Below, piece after piece: positions 8,313 through 16,533 of a stretch of DNA of 64,000 nt. This DNA comes from Pseudomonas canadensis. GTDB lineage: Bacteria; Pseudomonadota; Gammaproteobacteria; Pseudomonadales; Pseudomonadaceae. The DNA lies in contig NZ_AYTD01000013.1 of assembly GCF_000503215.1 (NCBI RefSeq), positions 672,009 to 736,008 of the forward strand, in the 5' to 3' direction. The notes beneath the pieces are model-generated. The model was not told the DNA's origin, ran no database searches, and saw nothing but the letters and a program-made list of their open reading frames with translations. The translations under genes were made by a program, and so were the position numbers. The number at the start of each line of letters is the position of its first letter. Within the stretch, counting starts at the first letter, position 1.

Positions 8313-9257
8313 TTACTCGGACGATGGAAGGTTGAGTACTTCCCCGTTCACTCGCTGGCTTATCCACTCACGGCTATAGGCAAGCACTTCCTTCCCCATC
8401 ACCACCGGAAAATGAATAAACCCATGCGCCGCCTCCGGCAACAAATGCGCCTCAGCTCCCGGCCACCGCTCAGCGATCAACAGCGTGTCATCCCTCAACG
8501 GGTCCAGTTCCCCCACGAACATCAACGCCGGGGGCAGGCCTTCGAAGTCGCCATACAAGGGTGACAGCGGCGGCAACCGACGCGCGTCATCACTCAACCC
8601 CGGCGTGAGCAGGCGCAGCGCCTCGACCATACCCGGGCCGTCCAGCAACAAGGTGTCGGGCCCCGCCGCGCGCACGCTGGGTGTCCCGGTCAAGTCGTAG
8701 ACGCCGTAATACAACACCGCCCCGCTCACCCGTTGGAGCAGCGCGGGCCATTGCTTCAACGCCAGCAACGTCGCCGCTGCCAGGTGCCCGCCCGCCGATT
8801 CGCCGACGACGATCACCGGCAGGCCGGCAAATTCCTCAGTGGTGAGCAGCCACCGCGCGGCCGCCAGGCAGTCGTCCATCAGCCCTTCGACCGGCGTGTC
8901 GACCGCCAGCCGATAATCCACCGACACCACCGCCACGTCGCAGGCGTTGACCATGCCCAGGTTGAGGTCGTCATCCATCTGCGCATTGCCGATCACCCAG
9001 CCGCCACCGTGGATATCCAGCACCACGCCCTTGGGCTTGCCGCCGGGGCGCAGGATGCGCACGGGGACCGAGTCGACGTAGTGGGTGTCAGCCAAAGGCG
9101 CTTGCTTGATCTTTTGACTGACCCGCAACAGCGCCTGGATCAAACGCGGCGTGACGCGATTGCGGATCTTGAAGCGCGGCAACCAGGCAAGCTTTTGATT
9201 GAAGCGGCGCATCTCGGCCCGTTCAGGCTCGCTGGCGGGCCAGGCTTTAACGGCCAT
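8313..9257 (-). CDS. Alpha/beta hydrolase, HSL-like esterase
   Basis: A 314-aa hydrolase. The oxyanion-hole motif HGGGW is at residues 83-87, the nucleophile elbow GESAGG at 152-157, and a C-terminal GELDPLRDD plus AAHGFIHF supply the Asp and His. This is the hormone-sensitive-lipase subgroup of small-ester carboxylesterases. No signal peptide is seen. It starts on the last base of the TspO gene, so the two are probably one transcript. Confidence 0.9.
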   Translation of the reverse strand: MAVKAWPASEPERAEMRRFNQKLAWLPRFKIRNRVTPRLIQALLRVSQKIKQAPLADTHYVDSVPVRILRPGGKPKGVVLDIHGGGWVIGNAQMDDDLNLGMVNACDVAVVSVDYRLAVDTPVEGLMDDCLAAARWLLTTEEFAGLPVIVVGESAGGHLAAATLLALKQWPALLQRVSGAVLYYGVYDLTGTPSVRAAGPDTLLLDGPGMVEALRLLTPGLSDDARRLPPLSPLYGDFEGLPPALMFVGELDPLRDDTLLIAERWPGAEAHLLPEAAHGFIHFPVVMGKEVLAYSREWISQRVNGEVLNLPSSE

Positions 9258-9697
9258 CAGCGGTTATTCCGCAGAATCGAGAAGTTGAGCGCCGCCGCCA
9301 CACAAAGCCACGCCAGGTACGGGAACAGAATCAAGCCGGTGATCAGGTCCAACTGCACCGCCAGCACCACCATCGTCGCGACGGTCAACCACAACACTGC
9401 CAGAATCACCATCCCCGCGAGGATGCGATGGGCGCCGAAGAACACCGGCGTCCACAAGGTGTTCAACGCTATCTGCGCCGCCCACAGCGCCAACACCATT
9501 TGGCTGCCAGGGATCAGGCTGAGACGGTAACCGGCCCAGGCCAGCAGCAGATAAATGATCGTCCACGCCACCGGGAACAACCAATTAGGTGGGGTGAAGC
9601 TGGGTTTGACCAGGGATTCGTACCAGGCACCCGGCTTGAAAATAAGGCCGGTGCTCGCGGCGGCGGCACAAGCCAGCAGAAAAATAAAGAAAGTCAT
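9257..9697 (-). CDS. tspO: TspO/MBR family membrane protein
   Basis: A 146-aa protein with five hydrophobic helices. Typical TspO features are the KPSFTPPNWLFPVAWT loop after helix 1, YLLLAWAGYRL, and NTLWTPVFFGAH in helix 3-4. Members bind porphyrins and related tetrapyrroles and are linked to stress control. The ATG at 9697 is used because the upstream extension is not TspO-like. It is followed directly by the esterase gene. Confidence 0.9.
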   Translation of the reverse strand: MTFFIFLLACAAAASTGLIFKPGAWYESLVKPSFTPPNWLFPVAWTIIYLLLAWAGYRLSLIPGSQMVLALWAAQIALNTLWTPVFFGAHRILAGMVILAVLWLTVATMVVLAVQLDLITGLILFPYLAWLCVAAALNFSILRNNR

Positions 9698-9890
9698 CGT
9701 CTGTCCTTGGCTGTAGTCAGCGGTTGTGAAGGGCCGGCTTTTTCCGTGCCTGCTTAAATGACTCAAGCGCGCGGGCAAAAATTCAATCAAAGCGGCACAT
9801 CGGGCAAACCGACACCGCTTCTTCACGTCATCAAATTTCGCTAAGGTGCTCGCACGTTAGCCCGATTTGTCATGAGCGAGACCCCTCACT

Positions 9891-11078
9891 TTGGCTCACC
9901 CCTCTACCCATCCTTGGAAGGTGTTCCTGATCTTCCTGCGATTGGGCCTCACCTCCTTCGGCGGCCCGATTGCGCACCTCGGCTATTTCAGGCATGAGTT
10001 CGTCACACGGCGACGCTGGCTGAGCGAGCGCAGTTACGCCGAACTGGTTGCGTTGTGCCAATTTCTGCCCGGCCCGGCCAGCAGCCAGGTCGGCATCGCC
10101 CTAGGCCTGTCCCGCGCGGGTTACGGCGGTGCCGTTGCGGCCTGGGCCGGTTTCACGTTGCCATCGGCCATTGCGCTGATCCTGTTCGCCCTGGGTCTTG
10201 CGCACTACGGTGCCGTAATCCCCACCGGTGCGTTGCATGGCCTCAAAGTCGTCGCCGTGGCCGTGGTGGCCCAGGCGGTTTGGGGTATGGCACGCAACTT
10301 GTGCCGGGGCGTGGCGCGTTTCACGCTGATGCTGATTGCTGCAGGCGTGGCACTGCTGGCGCCGTCTGCCTGGGGCCAGGTCGGTGTGATCATCGCAGCA
10401 AGCGTGGCCGGCCTGTTGCTGTTCAAGCTCGAACCCGGCGCCGAGCATGACGCGCTGCCAATCGCCATCAACCGCCGCGCAGGCGCCCTGTGGCTGGGGC
10501 TGTTTGTGATTGCGTTGGTGGGCTTGCCGGTCCTGGTCAACTGGCTGCCCAATCCCACCCTGGCCCTGGTGGATGCCTTTTATCGCACCGGCTCACTGGT
10601 ATTCGGCGGCGGTCACGTGGTGTTGCCTCTGCTGCAAGCCGACGTGGTGGCGCCGCAGTGGGTAAGCAACGACGTTTTCCTCGCCGGCTACGGCGCCACC
10701 CAGGCCGTACCTGGCCCGCTGTTCACCTTCGCCGCCTTCCTCGGCGCCTCGATGAACCACGCCCCGACCGGCTGGCTGGGCGGCACGGTCGGCCTCCTGG
10801 CGATCTTCGCACCGTCGTTTCTGCTGCTCTTCGGCGCCCTGCCCTTTTGGGCCAGCTTGCGCCGCAGTCCACGCACCCAGGCTGCACTGGCCGGGGTGAA
10901 TGCGGCGGTGGTGGGGCTATTGCTGGCGGCGTTGTACCAGCCGGTGTGGACCAGCGCGATTTTCACTGCGCTGGACTTCAGCCTGGCAGTGGTCGCCCTG
11001 ACATCACTGATGGTATGGCGCTTGCCACCCTGGCTGGTCGTTGCCGGCTGCGGCGTACTGGGAGGCTTACTGGGCTGA
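9891..11078 (+). CDS. chrA: Chromate efflux transporter ChrA
   Basis: A two-domain CHR transporter of 395 aa with about ten membrane segments. Domain 1 begins FLRLGLTSFGGPIAHLGYFR, and domain 2 carries FYRTGSLVFGGGHVVLPLLQ near residue 230, the repeated CHR signature. The only in-frame start is TTG at 9891, because TGA at 9873-9875 closes the frame. An ATG at 9872 lies in another frame and reads MSETPHFGS, which looks like a natural N-terminus. A one-base error or mutation near 9895-9915 is therefore possible. Confidence 0.88.
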   Translation: MAHPSTHPWKVFLIFLRLGLTSFGGPIAHLGYFRHEFVTRRRWLSERSYAELVALCQFLPGPASSQVGIALGLSRAGYGGAVAAWAGFTLPSAIALILFALGLAHYGAVIPTGALHGLKVVAVAVVAQAVWGMARNLCRGVARFTLMLIAAGVALLAPSAWGQVGVIIAASVAGLLLFKLEPGAEHDALPIAINRRAGALWLGLFVIALVGLPVLVNWLPNPTLALVDAFYRTGSLVFGGGHVVLPLLQADVVAPQWVSNDVFLAGYGATQAVPGPLFTFAAFLGASMNHAPTGWLGGTVGLLAIFAPSFLLLFGALPFWASLRRSPRTQAALAGVNAAVVGLLLAALYQPVWTSAIFTALDFSLAVVALTSLMVWRLPPWLVVAGCGVLGGLLG

Positions 11079-11639
11079 ACCCGGCTCCACGATCCGCAGC
11101 CAAGGCCAGCGCGCCTGATAACTTCTGGCCTTCTGCGCAAACAACGCTGGCTCCGGATGCAGCGGGTTGATGCGCAGCACGCCCTGTGCGATGTCTTCCA
11201 ACCCATACGGCGCATACAACTCGCCCGTGGCAATCTCCAGGCCGATGCAGGTGCCCGCTACCAGATACCGGTCAATCCCCTGCTTGGCCGTGTGCAACTG
11301 TAGATAAGGCCGGCCGAAGCGCTCGCCGTACCAAAGATGAACCCGCGCCTGGTTCTTCACTTCCACATTCACGCCCAGGTCCTGGAACAACTGCTCGGCC
11401 GCACGGATTACCCTATCCTCGGCCTCGTAGGACAAGTCCGTATCAAAGTAGAAAACGTCGTAGTCCTTTACGCCCTGGGCAGCAGGCAAGTTCGACTGAT
11501 GATTCCACACCGCCTGGAACAGGCAGCCCGCCGTGAGGAAACATTGGTCCACCCCGAGGTCAGGCAGGCGCGCGGTGATCTCGGCGTTGATGGGGTTGGC
11601 CATGGCCAGGTTGAGCAGGGTTTCGACGGTCAATGTCAT
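11067..11639 (-). CDS. Nucleotidyltransferase family protein (DUF925-like)
   Basis: A 190-aa protein. CFLTAGCLFQAVWNHQS followed by GVKDYDVFYFDTDLSYEAED gives a nucleotidyltransferase-like acidic pair (DYDVFYFD), then VEVKNQARVHLWYGERFG. This is the family often named nucleotidyltransferase family protein in proteobacteria; its substrate is unknown. The ATG at 11639 has AAGGAG five bases ahead. Its end overlaps the convergent chrA end by 12 bp. Confidence 0.82.
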   Translation of the reverse strand: MTLTVETLLNLAMANPINAEITARLPDLGVDQCFLTAGCLFQAVWNHQSNLPAAQGVKDYDVFYFDTDLSYEAEDRVIRAAEQLFQDLGVNVEVKNQARVHLWYGERFGRPYLQLHTAKQGIDRYLVAGTCIGLEIATGELYAPYGLEDIAQGVLRINPLHPEPALFAQKARSYQARWPWLRIVEPGSAQ

Positions 11640-11664
11640 ATGCACTCCTTGGAACCACGCTGTA

Positions 11665-11898
11665 TCAGCCTTTCAATTCACCTGCACGGTGAGTCGCCGC
11701 GTCGTCGTAAATCACATACAACGACTCGGCGATCTGGCTTTTGATGGCCTTGGTGGACTCCAGCCCGAGCACAAACCCTTCGGCTTTACCGCCGGCACGG
11801 TTGAGTGCTTCGTGGGTGGCGGCACCGGTGATGGCGTCGAAGAGCTTGCTGGCGTGGGGGCCTACGCCTTTCGGCAGGGAGATTTGGTCGATGGACAT
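11665..11898 (-). CDS. Hypothetical 77-aa protein
   Basis: Starts MSIDQISLPKGVGPHASKLF at 11898, with AAGG upstream; the longer frame is not supported. It is a soluble, mixed helical protein with FDAITGAATHEALNRAGG and FVLGLESTKAIKSQIAESLYVIY. I cannot name a family. It lies 25 bp upstream of the nucleotidyltransferase on the same strand and may be co-transcribed. Confidence 0.65.
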   Translation of the reverse strand: MSIDQISLPKGVGPHASKLFDAITGAATHEALNRAGGKAEGFVLGLESTKAIKSQIAESLYVIYDDAATHRAGELKG

Positions 11899-12003
11899 GG
11901 GCAATACCTTGCGAGAGAGAGATCGGTAGCGCGTGGAACCACTGCCGGGAGGGCATGGTAGACCGGCTGGCATAGAAAGGGGCGGCTTTTGCGCAAATCG
12001 CAC

Positions 12004-12948
12004 TCAGGGGCCGGACTTGAACCGGCCTTGAATCGCAATACGCAGACAGGCCCAGGCGATGTAGCCAATGATCACCACCTCGACGACACCGATAAACAGG
12101 TTGAATGAAAAGCTCACAGGGTGATCGGCCCAGTCGAAGGTCGTTGCACGTGATCGAAACCCACTGACCCGCAGCCGCCCGGTCAACAAGGCGGGCACCA
12201 GTGCGAAGACCTGCGACAGCTCCAACACCCCCAGAAACGCACCCAGCAAGCCCAGTAGACCCCGTGCGGGCCTGCCGATGGTTTCGGTCGATTCAGGTAA
12301 AGAAGCAGGCTCTTTTTCTTTTCGCGCACGGGCGACCTTGGCCGGGGATGGAGCAGGCCGATAGGGCGGCGGCTTGCGCGGCGCCGATGCATCGATCACG
12401 TCGGACGGCACCGCCACATTCAGATAGCCAGCCAACTCCACCAGCCACCGCTCGGTGCGTGGGCTGCCCGGCACTACCGGAACGTTGTCGGTGGTCAGGC
12501 GGTGCTCGGTGCCATCGCGCATCACCAGCCACAGCTGGGTGTAGACCGGCTCGGCCTGCGGACGGCGGCGCAGTTCGAGATGGCTGGGGTGGTCGAGCCG
12601 AAAGGCCTGACGCACACGCTCACGGCGCCCAAAGGCATTGCGGGTCAGACGTTGGCCTTCGCCGTCGTGCCGCGACAGGCGCAAGATCTCGCGAATGCCG
12701 GTGTAAAACATCAGGAACAGGCCAAGGGCAGGCATCAACAGCAACGCGAGCACGATCAGCAGCGAGGACAGTGGGTCCAGGCCGACCAGCGGCAAATACC
12801 CTTCAATGATTCCACACACCACAAACGACAAAGGCACGCTCACGGCCAGCCCGCCCACCAGCCACACAGCACCACTCTGTACCCTGTTGTGGGAGTGGAT
12901 GAGCACGTCATCTTGCGCGGTACGCTCGAACCGATGGCCAATCCACAT
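12004..12948 (-). CDS. Membrane protein of unknown function
   Basis: A 314-aa protein starting MWIGHRFERTAQDD at 12948, with AGGAG ahead. There are two hydrophobic helices near residues 30-90, a soluble middle with LWLVMRDGTEHRLTTDNVP that reads like a PH-like or beta domain, and a Pro/Lys-rich linker. Two more hydrophobic stretches follow, FLGVLELSQVFALVPALL and NLFIGVVEVVIIGYIAWAC. No family is recognised. The gene is isolated between a small hypothetical and a divergent oxidoreductase. Confidence 0.7.
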   Translation of the reverse strand: MWIGHRFERTAQDDVLIHSHNRVQSGAVWLVGGLAVSVPLSFVVCGIIEGYLPLVGLDPLSSLLIVLALLLMPALGLFLMFYTGIREILRLSRHDGEGQRLTRNAFGRRERVRQAFRLDHPSHLELRRRPQAEPVYTQLWLVMRDGTEHRLTTDNVPVVPGSPRTERWLVELAGYLNVAVPSDVIDASAPRKPPPYRPAPSPAKVARARKEKEPASLPESTETIGRPARGLLGLLGAFLGVLELSQVFALVPALLTGRLRVSGFRSRATTFDWADHPVSFSFNLFIGVVEVVIIGYIAWACLRIAIQGRFKSGP

Positions 12949-13170
12949 GCCGCTCTCCTGATGCGCTTGCGAGGCACCGGATGATACGGGAGCGCGCCCA
13001 TTTCTTTCATGACCCTGCCCACAAAGCCGTGATATCGATAAGTTACTTCCCCCCTGGCCACTGTTCGGCACCTTGCTCAGCGCATCGACCCAGCCCAGTG
13101 GCGCTATGTTGGCACTGGCGATTGGAGTGGCCTACATTGAACGCCTCATCGATCAACACCGAGGCCCCCC

Positions 13171-14160
13171 ATGCCACGCATTGTCCGAATCCACGCCTAC
13201 GGCGACGCCAGCGTCTTGAAACTCGAAGACATCGACGTCCCTGCCCCCGCCGCCGATGAAGTGCAAATCGACGTCAAAGCCTTCGGCCTCAACCGCGCCG
13301 AAGTCATGTTCCGCAACCACGCCTACCTGCAAGAAGCCGAATTCCCCAGCCGCTTGGGCTACGAAGCGGCCGGCGTGGTCACCGCAGTCGGCGCCGACGT
13401 CATCGACCTCCAAGTGGGCGACGCCGTCAGCGTCATCCCACCGCTCGACATCGCCCGCTGGGGCACCTACGGCGAAGTCGCCAACGTGCCCGCCCACCTC
13501 ACCGTCAAACACCCGCACAACCTCAGCTTCGTCCAAGCCGCCGCCTCGTGGATGCAATACGTCACCGCCTGGGGTGCCCTGGTCGAACAAGCCAAACTCA
13601 CCACAGGCGACTTCGTACTGGTCACCGCCGCCTCCAGCAGCGTCGGCCTCGCCGCCTTCCAGATCGCCCGCAGCGTCGGCGCCACCGCCATCGCCGTCAC
13701 CCGTACCCGCGCCAAACAACAAGCCCTGCTCGATGCCGGCGCCCACCACGTCATCGTCAGCGACGAAGAAGACCTGGTGCAACGCGTGATGCAACTGACC
13801 GACGGCAAAGGCGCCCGCGTGGTGTTCGACCCTATCGGCGGGCCGGGCTTTGAAGCACTCACCCAAAGCATGGCTCAGGGCGGGATCTTGCTGGAGTACG
13901 GCGCACTAAGTTCCGAGCCGACGCCGTTTCCGTTGTTTACCGTGTTGGGGAAATGTTTGACGCTCAAGGGGTATTTGTACGCCGAGATCGTCGCAGACCC
14001 GGCTGCGTTGGCGCGGGCCAAGGCGTTTATTTTGGATGGGCTCGCGTCGGGCGCGTTGGCGCCGGTGATTGCGAAGACGTTTGCGTTGGATGAGGTGCAG
14101 GACGCACATCGGTATTTGGAGGCGAACCAGCAGGTGGGCAAGGTGGTGGTGACGGTGTGA
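13171..14160 (+). CDS. Zinc-dependent-type alcohol dehydrogenase / quinone oxidoreductase family
   Basis: A 329-aa medium-chain reductase. The N-terminal GroES-like domain has FGLNRAEVMFRNHAY and LGYEAAGVVTAVG, and the Rossmann part has VTAASSSVGLAAFQIARSVGA near residue 150. The structural-zinc cysteines are absent, so it is closer to quinone oxidoreductases. Base use changes within the gene: third positions are C-rich up to about 13830 and then become G/T-rich to the end. Confidence 0.88.
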   Translation: MPRIVRIHAYGDASVLKLEDIDVPAPAADEVQIDVKAFGLNRAEVMFRNHAYLQEAEFPSRLGYEAAGVVTAVGADVIDLQVGDAVSVIPPLDIARWGTYGEVANVPAHLTVKHPHNLSFVQAAASWMQYVTAWGALVEQAKLTTGDFVLVTAASSSVGLAAFQIARSVGATAIAVTRTRAKQQALLDAGAHHVIVSDEEDLVQRVMQLTDGKGARVVFDPIGGPGFEALTQSMAQGGILLEYGALSSEPTPFPLFTVLGKCLTLKGYLYAEIVADPAALARAKAFILDGLASGALAPVIAKTFALDEVQDAHRYLEANQQVGKVVVTV

Positions 14161-14502
14161 GGGCGATGTCCTAGGACATTTCCCAAAGCTGGGGATTGGG
14201 TTGCCCGATTGCCTACGCCTGCGTCAGAATCCGCCGGCTTGTGCGCTGGGGTGGTGGAATCTATGGTTGCGCGGTCGCTGAATTTTTCGGTGATCAGGTT
14301 TAGTAGCCTGATGGTAATGCCAGACAAAGTGCACAAGATTCAGTCAGTCAGACCTCCCGTCTGCACTTGATGGTGGCTGTGCGCAGGGCGCCTCCGGGCG
14401 CGCCGGCTTTCGTTTGGATTCCCCGGTCTACTAACCTGCGTACAGCTACCTCCCTTTTGTTTAGTAGCTGAGGGGTGGTGGCCTAAAAACAGGAATGCAA
14501 AC
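14161..14502 (+). promoter_or_regulatory. Structured leader before the DUF6124-like gene
   Basis: No gene in this stretch. A perfect palindrome TGTCCTAGGACA is at 14167-14178. From about 14367 the sequence can fold: TGGTGGCTGTGCGC pairs with GCGTACAGCTACC at about 14435-14448 around an inner GCGCCTCCGGGCGC hairpin. The CTACCTCCC part can instead pair with GGGGTGGTGG just downstream, giving two exclusive structures ahead of the AGGA-ATG. A similar leader seems familiar from other small Pseudomonas genes of this class, but I cannot verify that here. Confidence 0.5.
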
Positions 14503-14742
14503 ATGTTTGAAGGTTCATCGGATTCGACGGCGCTCTTTTGTGTAGCCCCAGACGCCAGTAACGAAGCTCTCATTACCAACAGCTACGAAACGTTTAGCTC
14601 AGTTAGTACGCTGCTGCTTGACCTGTCCGAAAATCTGAGCGGTAAGCACCGCGATATTGTGTTGGCCATTCATCAACTGAGTGAGTTGGGTGTGCTCATG
14701 ACAGCCAAACTACTAGAACGTGAAGCGCCTTGTATTGGCTGA
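14503..14742 (+). CDS. Small DUF6124-like protein
   Basis: A 79-aa protein starting MFEGSSDSTALFCVAPDAS. The core FCVAPDASNEALITNSYET, then LLLDLSENLSGKHRDIVLAI and HQLSELGVLMTAKLLE, matches the helical pattern of the DUF6124 family common in Pseudomonas. It is shorter than usual because the low-complexity N-terminal part is missing. A truncated second copy lies at 19054-19194, on the other side of the AT-rich cassette. Function unknown. Confidence 0.7.
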   Translation: MFEGSSDSTALFCVAPDASNEALITNSYETFSSVSTLLLDLSENLSGKHRDIVLAIHQLSELGVLMTAKLLEREAPCIG

Positions 14743-15229
14743 TTATTTTTCCACTCATCGCACTCTCACGCTTGGTCGCTGGATCGTCGCCTGCCGCATC
14801 AGACGATTTGGCGATTCACCCTTTGACAAGGACAGAAAATCCTAAGCAACCAATGGATAGCTGTCCATACGAATTAGGTTGTAGGGACCAAAAACTGATA
14901 AAACTGTCAGAAGGTTCTTTTTTGACATACACATTTCCACATAAAATTTCAAAAAATCATGAAAAGTGGAAACTTTTCAGTGGTTCTTCTTGAAAATCAA
15001 ATACCTAGATCACAAACGTTCAGAACGCCTCCCCCGAATGCCCACACTTTTTTCGTAACCCACTTGTAGCAAACTGCCATCATGCGCTAGATTTCACATC
15101 AAAGTAACTAGAGTATCAAGTACGTAATTTACCAGGCATGCATCGGTACGATAGACCCATATCGTACTTGCAACCAAGATTCACTGTTCAAATACAAACT
15201 CGGGAATTCAACCAAAAAAGGAATTAATC
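14743..15229. other. AT-rich non-coding stretch upstream of the cassette
   Basis: The first 75 bases resemble the sequence after the truncated copy at 19195-19265 (both hold ATCGTCG and CGATTTGGCGA), so the duplication continues past the gene. Beyond that I see no credible gene; an 87-codon frame at 14730 lacks a start signal and coding character. It must carry the promoter of the four-gene cassette. Confidence 0.5.
15146..15167. promoter_or_regulatory. Inverted repeat, candidate operator of the cassette
   Basis: GTACGAT and ATCGTAC form a perfect 7-bp inverted repeat with an 8-base spacer, about 60 bp before the first ATG of the four-gene cassette. Size and place fit a dimeric repressor site. 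No regulator gene is encoded in the cassette. Confidence 0.4.
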
Positions 15230-15682
15230 ATGTTGAATAGAAAGGCCTGCCTCGTTTTCACCTTTGGTTTAGAAAAAGAAGTACCGCCTATTACTGCGCA
15301 GCTCACGGAGGAAGGATTCAACGTGTGTACGGCGTCAGCTGATCAAGAGGTGGTTGAGGCAGCTCAAGCTGGAAGCCGCAGTGTTCCTGAAGCGGTGAGA
15401 AGCTGCATTGAGAACGCGGAAATTTGCGTATTTCTCATTCCTAATCAGGAATCCGTTGACGTGATTAATGCTGCTGGCTACGCCTGCAGCCAGGGAAACA
15501 GAATTATTGCTGTCGTGGAGAACATCCATGCCCTGCCACAGATCTTCGATGACATAGCTTTTTCAGTCGTGTGCATCGGAAGTCCCGGGGTAGCAGACGC
15601 ATTTAAAGGTAGAAAGGTTTGGGAAACCCCTAACGGATCTGCAGACGGGAAGCGCGAAATCCAAAGGATCAAATGCCAATGA
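15230..15682 (+). CDS. Small Rossmann-like protein, possibly TIR- or deoxyribosyltransferase-like
   Basis: A 150-aa protein with alternating strands and helices: KACLVFTFGLEKEV, LTEEGFNVCTAS, ENAEICVFLIPNQESVDVIN, AAGYACSQGNRIIAVVEN. The last segment recalls nucleoside 2-deoxyribosyltransferase and TIR-like folds, where an acidic residue in this area attacks a nucleoside or NAD bond; here I cannot assign it with certainty. A ggaatta element precedes the ATG. Its stop overlaps the next gene's second ATG. First gene of an AT-rich cassette with Nmad2-, MazG- and UDG-like partners. Confidence 0.7.
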   Translation: MLNRKACLVFTFGLEKEVPPITAQLTEEGFNVCTASADQEVVEAAQAGSRSVPEAVRSCIENAEICVFLIPNQESVDVINAAGYACSQGNRIIAVVENIHALPQIFDDIAFSVVCIGSPGVADAFKGRKVWETPNGSADGKREIQRIKCQ

Positions 15683-16290
15683 GTAACTTGCCAAGAATCT
15701 ACTCATATAAACTTTCAAGAGATTATGGCTTCGCCCCAAACCCTTTTCACGGGGTCTGTACACTTGCCACATGTAAGCCCCAGATAAGGAGAGGCGCACA
15801 AGTAGGAGATCTTATAATTGGCTGCGGAAGCGCAGAGCTAAATATGCAAGGCAAAATAATCTTTGCCATGAGAATTTCAGAAAAAATGACATTTCAGCAA
15901 TATTGGAACGACCCTAGATTCTCTCTGAAAAAAGTGAATTTCTATACTAGTAGATCAGCAGCATATGGAGACAATATTTATCACATTGAAAATAACCAAT
16001 GGATACAAGAGGACTCTCATCACAGTCTCGACGATGGCATGGTACACGCCGAAAACTTGGCGCGAGACACTGGTTCAGACAATGTGTTGATCGGCACGGA
16101 TTTTGTCTATTGGGGGGCGAATGCGCCAATAATGCCGCCTAATTTGCGCAACCTTGACGGAGACGATCTAGTTCCAAACGGAAGAAACTACAGATCAGTC
16201 TTCTCAGACTCTGCCAGAAATAGTGTGACAGAGTGGTTTATTAATCTCCCTCAAAGAGGAAATCTCGGGCGCCCGGCATGCTGGCCCTAG
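15673..16290 (+). CDS. Nmad2-like (nucleotide modification associated domain 2) protein
   Basis: A 205-aa protein. The N-terminal part, YSYKLSRDYGFAPNPFHG, then CTLATCKPQIRRGAQVGD and LIIGCGS (residues about 10-53), closely resembles the Nmad2 domain, predicted from genome context to act in DNA or nucleotide modification systems. The conserved middle DFVYWGANAPIMPP and RSVFSDSARNSVTEWF support a complete domain. AAAGGA lies 5 bp before ATG 15673; ATG 15679 is the alternative and overlaps the upstream stop (ATGA). Translation is coupled to the first cassette gene. No catalytic role has been shown that I know of. Confidence 0.75.
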   Translation: MPMSNLPRIYSYKLSRDYGFAPNPFHGVCTLATCKPQIRRGAQVGDLIIGCGSAELNMQGKIIFAMRISEKMTFQQYWNDPRFSLKKVNFYTSRSAAYGDNIYHIENNQWIQEDSHHSLDDGMVHAENLARDTGSDNVLIGTDFVYWGANAPIMPPNLRNLDGDDLVPNGRNYRSVFSDSARNSVTEWFINLPQRGNLGRPACWP

Positions 16291-16533
16291 GCTCAGCATA
16301 CGCTGCGTGCTCACTATAATTTATCGTTCGTAAAGTCTAGATAATCACGCACAATCGAGCAAAAGATCATTAAACCCACTAATCACCACTCCAAGAACAA
16401 ACAACCAAAAAAACATCATCAAACTTAAAATATCAACACACAAAAGCTGTATATCTAATAAACTCAGCACCACCAGCAACACCGAACGCCTTAGCCTTAT
16501 GAGAGGCGCAATAAATGGAGAAAGGAAATTTCC

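Noticed and set aside
14340..14579. 79-aa frame on the minus strand
   Set aside because: It lies over the structured leader and the opposite gene, with no start signal.
14730..14993. 87-aa frame after the DUF6124-like gene
   Set aside because: Starts inside the previous gene and lacks coding character; part of it is duplicated non-coding sequence.
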